Below are positions 13,718 to 17,908 of a DNA stretch of 17,908 nucleotides, one piece after another. Below the pieces are notes generated by a model, which was given only the letters and a program-made list of their open reading frames with translations, was not told the DNA's origin and did not search any database. The position numbers and the translations under genes were made by a program. Every line of letters begins with the position of its first letter. Position 1 is the first letter of the stretch. The DNA is from an uncultured Collinsella sp. (GTDB taxonomy: Bacteria; Actinomycetota; Coriobacteriia; Coriobacteriales; Coriobacteriaceae), in assembly GCA_958421035.1 (NCBI GenBank), contig CATZKS010000032.1, positions 1 through 17,908 of the forward strand, written 5' to 3'.

Positions 13718-13936
13718 GTGAAGAAGGAAGACGCAATTGAGCTCGAGGGTACGGTAAAAGAGCCGCTGCCCAACGCCATGTTTAAGGTCGAGCTCGAGAA
13801 CGGTCATTCGGTTCTGTGCAACATTTCTGGCAAGATCCGAATGAATTACATCCGCATTCTCCCCGGTGACAGGGTTGTCGTGGAGCTTTCCCCGTACGAC
13901 CTGACCCGCGGCCGCATCACCTATCGCTATAAATAG
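13718..13936 (+). CDS. infA: Translation initiation factor IF-1
   Basis: A 72-residue OB-fold protein of the 30S A site. MFKVELENGHSVLCNISGK, NYIRILPGDRVVVELSPYDL and GRITYR are diagnostic. The GTG start at 13718 gives exactly the usual length and aligns MKKEDAIE with MAKEDNIE of E. coli; the TTG at 13712 would add two residues. The ribosome site is weak (GAGAAAGA, 13701-13708). Unlike its neighbours it stands apart, with 232 bp upstream and 147 bp downstream. Confidence 0.96.
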   Translation: MKKEDAIELEGTVKEPLPNAMFKVELENGHSVLCNISGKIRMNYIRILPGDRVVVELSPYDLTRGRITYRYK

Positions 13937-14034
13937 CGGCACGCATACACGCTCTTTTCCGACTGCAGGCTTAGCTCAACCTACGGTCGGTTTGCGTGTG
14001 AAGACCAGCCATAGTTTTAAACGCCTGCGGCTGG
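13925..14034 (+). promoter_or_regulatory. Run of hairpins in the infA-rpmJ gap
   Basis: CGCTAT-AA-ATAGCG (13925-13938) overlaps the infA stop. ACACGC (13947-13952) with GCGTGT (13994-13999) encloses CCGAC/GTCGG (13959/13986). CCAGCC (14005-14010) pairs with GGCTGG (14029-14034). No T-run follows any of them. The 147-bp gap has no ORF. A leader controlling rpmJ-rpsM translation or mRNA processing is possible; the ligand is unknown. Confidence 0.35.
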
Positions 14035-14083
14035 GCGAGTAGATAGTAGGGAAGTAGTTTGAGCGCTACCGAAAGGAAGAACG

Positions 14084-14197
14084 ATGAAGGTACGTCCTTC
14101 GGTCAAGAAGATGTGCGATAAGTGCAAAATCATTAGGCGCAATGGCAAGGTCCTCGTCATTTGCGAGAACCCCCGTCATAAGCAGCGTCAGGGTTAA
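14084..14197 (+). CDS. rpmJ: 50S ribosomal protein L36 (zinc-binding)
   Basis: A 37-residue protein starting MKVRPSVKKMCDKCK and ending NPRHKQRQG. The zinc ligands are Cys11, Cys14, Cys27 and His32, the standard C+ form. AAAGGAAG (14072-14079) lies just ahead of the ATG. It sits 14 bp before rpsM, its usual neighbour. Confidence 0.97.
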   Translation: MKVRPSVKKMCDKCKIIRRNGKVLVICENPRHKQRQG

Positions 14198-14211
14198 GAG
14201 AGGAGACTACG

Positions 14212-14586
14212 TTGGCCCGTATTAATGGTGTCGACCTCCCGCGTGAGAAGCGCGTTGAGATCGGTCTGACCTACATTTACGGCATCGGCCGCACCACTGC
14301 GACGAAGATTTGCGTCGAGTGCAACGTTAACGTGGATACGCGCGTTAAGGACCTCACCGAGGATGAGGTTAACGCCATCCGCGATTATATCGATAAGAAC
14401 CAGATCATGGTTGAGGGCGACCTCCGCCGTGAGCGCAACCAGAACGTCAAGCGCCTTATGGACATCGGCTGCAACCGCGGCCTTCGTCACCGCAAGGGCC
14501 TCCCGGTCCGCGGCCAGCGCACCCACACTAACGCTCGTACCCGCAAGGGCCCGAAGCGTCAGATCGGTGCTAAGAAGAAGAAATAA
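14212..14586 (+). CDS. rpsM: 30S ribosomal protein S13
   Basis: A 124-residue protein of the 30S head that contacts the P-site tRNA and helps form the intersubunit bridge. ARINGVDLPREKRVEIGLTY, GIGRTTA and the basic tail RGLPVRGQRTHTNARTRKG are the family marks. It starts with TTG, which is rare for a ribosomal protein; the GAGAGGAGA site (14198-14206) and the ARINGVDLP start leave no better choice. AAGGAG of rpsK overlaps its stop. Confidence 0.96.
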   Translation: MARINGVDLPREKRVEIGLTYIYGIGRTTATKICVECNVNVDTRVKDLTEDEVNAIRDYIDKNQIMVEGDLRRERNQNVKRLMDIGCNRGLRHRKGLPVRGQRTHTNARTRKGPKRQIGAKKKK

Positions 14587-14600
14587 GGAGCGCTAGATAG

Positions 14601-15005
14601 ATGGCTACTGCTAAGAAGAACGTTCGCGCTGCCCGTCTGAAGCGCGCGGACCGTAAGAACATTTCCGTGGGCCAGGCTCACATTCGTTCTACGTTCAACA
14701 ACACGATCGTTTCGATCACCGATCCCCAGGGCAACGTCATTTCCTGGAAGTCGGCTGGCCAGGTGGGCTTCAAGGGCTCCCGTAAGTCCACGCCGTTCGC
14801 TGCCCAGATGGCTGCCGAGGCTGCTGCCAAGCAGGCCATGGAGCACGGTATGAAGAAGGTTTCCGTCTTCGTCAAGGGCCCCGGCTCCGGTCGTGAGACC
14901 GCCATCCGCTCCCTCCAGGCTGCTGGCCTCGAGGTCTCGAGCATCCAGGACAAGACCCCCATTCCGCACAACGGCTGCCGCCCCAAGAAGCGTCGCCGCG
15001 TGTAA
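14601..15005 (+). CDS. rpsK: 30S ribosomal protein S11
   Basis: A 134-residue platform protein. VGQAHIRSTFNNTIVSITD, the KSTPFAAQ block, VKGPGSGRETAIRSLQ and the C-terminal TPIPHNGCRPKKRRRV identify S11. The ATG follows AAGGAG (14585-14590) by ten bases. The gap to rpsD is 19 bp. Confidence 0.97.
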   Translation: MATAKKNVRAARLKRADRKNISVGQAHIRSTFNNTIVSITDPQGNVISWKSAGQVGFKGSRKSTPFAAQMAAEAAAKQAMEHGMKKVSVFVKGPGSGRETAIRSLQAAGLEVSSIQDKTPIPHNGCRPKKRRRV

Positions 15006-15024
15006 CTGAAAGGATCGTATCAAT

Positions 15025-15621
15025 ATGGCAATCGACAGGACTCCTGTTCTTAAGCGCTGCCGTCAGCTCGGGATCGATCCCGCTGAGCTCGGTTACAGCA
15101 GCAAGAAGGAATCTATCCGTCAGCCCAAGCGCCGTCGCAAGGAATCTGAGTACGGCATGCAGCTGCGCGAGAAGCAGAAGGTCAAGTTCATCTATGGCGT
15201 TCTGGAGAAGCAGTTCCACGGCTACTTCAACAAGGCCCGCAAGATGAACGGCGTCACCGGTGAGAACCTCATGATCATCCTTGAGTCTCGCCTCGACAAC
15301 GTCGTCTTCCGTCTTGGCTTCGCCCGCACCCGCAAAGAGGCTCGTCAGTCCGTCCGTCACGGTCACTTCACCGTGAACGGCAAGCGCGTGGACATCCCGT
15401 CCTACCGCGTCAAGGCCGGCGACGTCGTCGCTGTCGGCGAGAAGTTCCGTGACCTCCTCCCCATCAAGGAGGCCCTGATTTCCTCCGAGCGCTTTGAGGT
15501 CCCTGGCTGGCTCGAGGTCGATATCGAGAAGCTGTCTGGTAACGTGCTCGCTCTGCCGACGCGTGAGCAGATCAGCGGTGATATCAACGAGCAGCTCATC
15601 GTCGAGCTCTACTCTAAGTAG
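15025..15621 (+). CDS. rpsD: 30S ribosomal protein S4 (zinc-free form)
   Basis: A 198-residue primary 16S-binding protein and, in E. coli, repressor of the alpha operon. The central S4 RNA-binding domain shows RLDNVVFRLGFARTRKEARQ and VRHGHFTVNGKRVDIPS. The N-terminal region has a single cysteine (KRCRQLG) where zinc-binding S4 has four, so this is the C-minus type. AAAGGA (15009-15014) precedes the ATG. Confidence 0.97.
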   Translation: MAIDRTPVLKRCRQLGIDPAELGYSSKKESIRQPKRRRKESEYGMQLREKQKVKFIYGVLEKQFHGYFNKARKMNGVTGENLMIILESRLDNVVFRLGFARTRKEARQSVRHGHFTVNGKRVDIPSYRVKAGDVVAVGEKFRDLLPIKEALISSERFEVPGWLEVDIEKLSGNVLALPTREQISGDINEQLIVELYSK

Positions 15622-15653
15622 TCCATCCGGGCTGCTGAGGCTGGAGGTAATAC

Positions 15654-16595
15654 ATGTCAGAATTCATTAGGCCTCAGGTTCAGGTCGAAGAGATCAACGA
15701 GACGTCTGCTCGTGTCTCCGTCGAGCCGCTCGAGCGTGGTTACGGCGATACGCTGGGTAACTCCCTTCGTCGCGTTCTTCTGTCCTCGCTCGAGGGTGCC
15801 GCCGTCGAGGCTATTCAGATCGATGGTGCGCAGCACGAGTTCATGACCATCCCTAACATGGTCGAGGATGTCACCGACATCGTCCTGAATGTCAAGGGTC
15901 TTGTCTTCAGGGCTCTCGGCACGACCGACGAGGCGACCGCCACCATCTCGGTTGACGGCCCCTGCGAGGTCACCGGTGCGGACTTCTTTATTCCGTCCGA
16001 GTTTGAGCTGGTCAACCCCGAGCAGCACATCGCTACGCTCACCGAGGGTGGCCATCTCACCATGAGCATGCGCATCGGCTATGGCCGCGGCTATGTTTCT
16101 GGCGAGGCCAACAAGCGCGACAACGATCCCATCGGTGTGATCCACGTCGACTCGCTGTACTCGCCGGTTTCCCGTTGCGCCAAGCTCGTTGAGGCTTGCC
16201 GTGTCGGTCAGCACACCGACTACGACCGCCTTGTCCTCGAGATCGAGACCAACGGCTCCATCGCCCCGCGCGACGCCGTGGTCCAGGCTGCCAATATCAT
16301 CAACCAGCATATGGCCGCCTTTATGAACCTTGCCGAGACCCCCGAGGTCGAGGAGGAGGCTTCGATCTTCGCTCCCGAGGTCACCAACGACAACGTCGAG
16401 CTGGACAAGCAGATCGAGGATCTGGACCTTTCCGTCCGTTCCTACAACTGCCTTAAGCGCGCCAGCATTCACTCGGTCCGTCAGCTCGTTGAGTTCTCGG
16501 AGAACGATCTGCTCAACATCCGTAACTTCGGTGTTAAGTCGATCGAGGAAGTGAAGGACAAGCTTGAGTCCATGGGCCTGAGCCTGAAGGCTTAA
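15654..16595 (+). CDS. rpoA: DNA-directed RNA polymerase subunit alpha
   Basis: A 313-residue assembly scaffold of RNA polymerase. The N-terminal domain has PLERGYGDTLGNSLRRVLLSS (dimer contact) and the GAQHEF loop. A charged linker with EEEAS leads to the C-terminal domain, where SVRSYNCLKRA holds the arginine that contacts UP elements and NIRNFGVKSIEEVK is the HhH-like part. GGAGG (15643-15647) precedes the ATG. It sits between rpsD and rplQ as usual. Confidence 0.98.
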   Translation: MSEFIRPQVQVEEINETSARVSVEPLERGYGDTLGNSLRRVLLSSLEGAAVEAIQIDGAQHEFMTIPNMVEDVTDIVLNVKGLVFRALGTTDEATATISVDGPCEVTGADFFIPSEFELVNPEQHIATLTEGGHLTMSMRIGYGRGYVSGEANKRDNDPIGVIHVDSLYSPVSRCAKLVEACRVGQHTDYDRLVLEIETNGSIAPRDAVVQAANIINQHMAAFMNLAETPEVEEEASIFAPEVTNDNVELDKQIEDLDLSVRSYNCLKRASIHSVRQLVEFSENDLLNIRNFGVKSIEEVKDKLESMGLSLKA

Positions 16596-16625
16596 TGCTT
16601 CGCATATTTGAGGAGAAACTAGACC

Positions 16626-17093
16626 ATGCGTCACAACGTTAAGAAGGGCCTGAAGCTCGGCACCGATGCGAGCCACACCAAGGCCATGAAGAAGAGCCTT
16701 GCTAAGGCCCTCTTCGAGAACGACCGCATCAAGACCACCGAGACCCGCGCTAAGGCGCTGCGTTCGGTCGTCGACCCGATCATCACTTGGGCCAAGAAGG
16801 GCGACCTGCACTCTCGTCGTCTGGCTATCGCCAAGCTCGGCGATAAGCAGCTCGTTGCCGAGATCTTCGACAAGGCTGCCCAGGGCATGTGGCAGGACCG
16901 CAACGGCGGTTACACCCGCATCATGAAGCTCGGTAACCGTAAGGGCGACAACGCTCCCATCGTTATCATGGAGCTCGTCACCGAGCCTTGCACGCCTAAG
17001 GCCAAGAAGGCTGCTCCGGCCCCCAAGAAGGCCGCTGCTCCCAAGAAGGTCGAGGCTGTCGAGGAGGCTCCTGCTGAGGAGACCGCTGAGTAG
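16626..17093 (+). CDS. rplQ: 50S ribosomal protein L17 with Ala/Lys/Glu-rich tail
   Basis: A 155-residue large-subunit protein at the exit-tunnel side. The core, MRHNVKKGLKLGTDASH, the RIKTTETRAKALR block and NGGYTRIMKLGNRKGD, covers about 118 residues and is complete. The rest (after VTEPCTPK) is a low-complexity tail of alternating Ala/Lys/Pro and then Glu, a feature of many actinobacterial L17s. GAGGAGA (16610-16616) precedes the ATG. It is the last gene before the terminator. Confidence 0.97.
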   Translation: MRHNVKKGLKLGTDASHTKAMKKSLAKALFENDRIKTTETRAKALRSVVDPIITWAKKGDLHSRRLAIAKLGDKQLVAEIFDKAAQGMWQDRNGGYTRIMKLGNRKGDNAPIVIMELVTEPCTPKAKKAAPAPKKAAAPKKVEAVEEAPAEETAE

Positions 17094-17119
17094 ACATTCC
17101 GTCTGCATAGGCTATATTC

Positions 17120-17150
17120 GAGGGGTACGTTCGCGTACCCCTCTTTTTTT
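17120..17150 (+). terminator. Strong intrinsic terminator of the ribosomal operon
   Basis: GAGGGGTACG (17120-17129) pairs perfectly with CGTACCCCTC (17134-17143) around a TTCG tetraloop, followed by seven T (17144-17150). It lies 26 bp after the rplQ stop and clearly ends the operon, so truA has its own start or depends on read-through. Confidence 0.95.
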
Positions 17151-17185
17151 GTCGCGATACCGTTACTTGTTTGTTGGGAGCGCCC

Positions 17186-17908
17186 ATGACTGCGCCGTCT
17201 GATTTCAATTCGATTTCCGAGCTTGACGCCACGCTCGTATTTCGCGTGGCCTATGATGGCTCGTCGTATAGCGGATTTGCCGAGCAGCCGGGACAGACGA
17301 CGGTTGCGGGTGAGCTGCGTCGAGCCATCGAGACGCTGCTTCGCCGTCCGATCGATCTGACGTGCGCAGGTCGTACCGATGCCGGCGTGCATGCCGTGGC
17401 TCAGTACATCAGCGTGCCCGTAACGAACGCTGAGCTCGCCCTTACGCGCCGTAGGTGGCTGCGGGCTATGGATGCCCTGCTGCCCAAAGATATCGCCATC
17501 AACGAGGTCTACAAGGCTCGTAAGGGCTTTTCTGCGCGCTTTGACGCGCGCTCTCGCACTTACACCTATCGCATTGCCGATCGTGATGCGCGGCCCGTGC
17601 TGTCACGCGGTGCTGTTTGGTGGCATCGCTATCCCCTCGACGTCGATGCGATGGCGGCCGCCTGCCCTGCGCTTTTGGGCGAGCAGGACTTTAAAAGCTT
17701 TTGCAAGGTTGCCTCTGCCGTGGGCAAACCTACGCACCGCTGCGTAATGCGCGCCGAGTTTGGCCATGAGGTTGCGTTTGGCGAGGACATCCTGACGTTT
17801 ACCATCGAGGGCAATGCGTTTCTGCATTCGATGGTCCGCACGATCGTTGGCACGCTTGTCGAGATTGGCATGCATCGCCGTAAACCCGAGTGGATGCGCG
17901 AGGTCATC
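17186..17908 (+). CDS. truA: tRNA pseudouridine synthase A, 3' end cut by window
   Basis: The first 241 residues of TruA, which makes pseudouridine at positions 38-40 of tRNA anticodon arms. The catalytic aspartate is Asp65 in AGRTDAGVHA (61-70). FSARFDARSRTYTYRI and GEQDFKSFCK are further family blocks, and the NAFLHSMVRTIVGTL helix near the end is present, so only some 20-40 residues should be missing. The ATG at 17186 has GGGAG (17176-17180) upstream; the first ~15 residues are a short extension. Codon use is less biased than in the ribosomal genes. truA after rplQ is the common order in Gram-positive bacteria. Confidence 0.95.
   Translation, partial: MTAPSDFNSISELDATLVFRVAYDGSSYSGFAEQPGQTTVAGELRRAIETLLRRPIDLTCAGRTDAGVHAVAQYISVPVTNAELALTRRRWLRAMDALLPKDIAINEVYKARKGFSARFDARSRTYTYRIADRDARPVLSRGAVWWHRYPLDVDAMAAACPALLGEQDFKSFCKVASAVGKPTHRCVMRAEFGHEVAFGEDILTFTIEGNAFLHSMVRTIVGTLVEIGMHRRKPEWMREVI

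Noticed and set aside
15657..17108. 483-residue minus-strand frame opposite rpoA and rplQ
   Set aside because: It spans two certain genes in antisense, and its composition reflects their codon bias only.

Overview
The window looks like a high-GC Actinobacterium of class Coriobacteriia, most likely a gut anaerobe close to Collinsella. This is inferred from gene content and protein flavour; no search was run. The ribosomal proteins are of actinobacterial/Gram-positive type: a 61-residue zinc-binding S14, an S4 without the zinc cysteines, and an L17 with an Ala/Lys/Glu tail. Codon use is strongly C/G-ending, and the accessory genes are typical of gut anaerobes.

Region 1 (1-6932) is most of an anaerobic purine-catabolism / selenium-dependent molybdenum hydroxylase cluster. 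In order it carries the C-terminal part of ygeY (M20 hydrolase), ygeW (knotted carbamoyltransferase), a mocA/ygfJ-type nucleotidyltransferase, a hydantoinase/dihydropyrimidinase (hyuA), yqeC on the minus strand, a yqeB-type (EF2563-family) protein and an xdhC-type protein. The same families cluster in E. coli (ygeW-ygeX-ygeY-hyuA-yqeA-yqeB-yqeC-ygfJ) and in gut anaerobes that degrade purines. MocA, YqeB, YqeC and XdhC would mature the Mo cofactor of a selenium-dependent xanthine/purine hydroxylase. HyuA, YgeW and YgeY would act on the opened-ring products. The hydroxylase, ygeX, ssnA, ygfK and a carbamate kinase are not in view. The block holds several transcription units: ygeY-ygeW ending in a terminator at 2016-2053, mocA-hyuA as a tight pair, yqeC facing hyuA, and yqeB-xdhC divergent from yqeC.

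Region 2 (7244-17093) is a ribosomal spc/alpha block in canonical order: rplE, rpsN, rpsH, rplF, rplR, rpsE, rpmD, rplO, secY, adk, map, infA, rpmJ, rpsM, rpsK, rpsD, rpoA, rplQ. A strong intrinsic terminator follows at 17120-17150, then a truncated truA. The gene normally before rplE (rplX, preceded by rplN and rpsQ) is absent; the xdhC end of the purine cluster lies there instead. rplE has its own candidate promoter and a structured leader.

Three large palindromes stand out: 4145-4251 (perfect 38-bp arms), 6951-7015 (24-bp arms) and 13477-13605 (about 47 paired positions). Two of them contain the stop codon of a neighbouring gene (yqeC and map), and the last shows a possible 8-bp target duplication. 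They are the best candidates for undescribed repeat elements here. I saw no tRNA, rRNA, CRISPR array, transposase or in-frame selenocysteine TGA.
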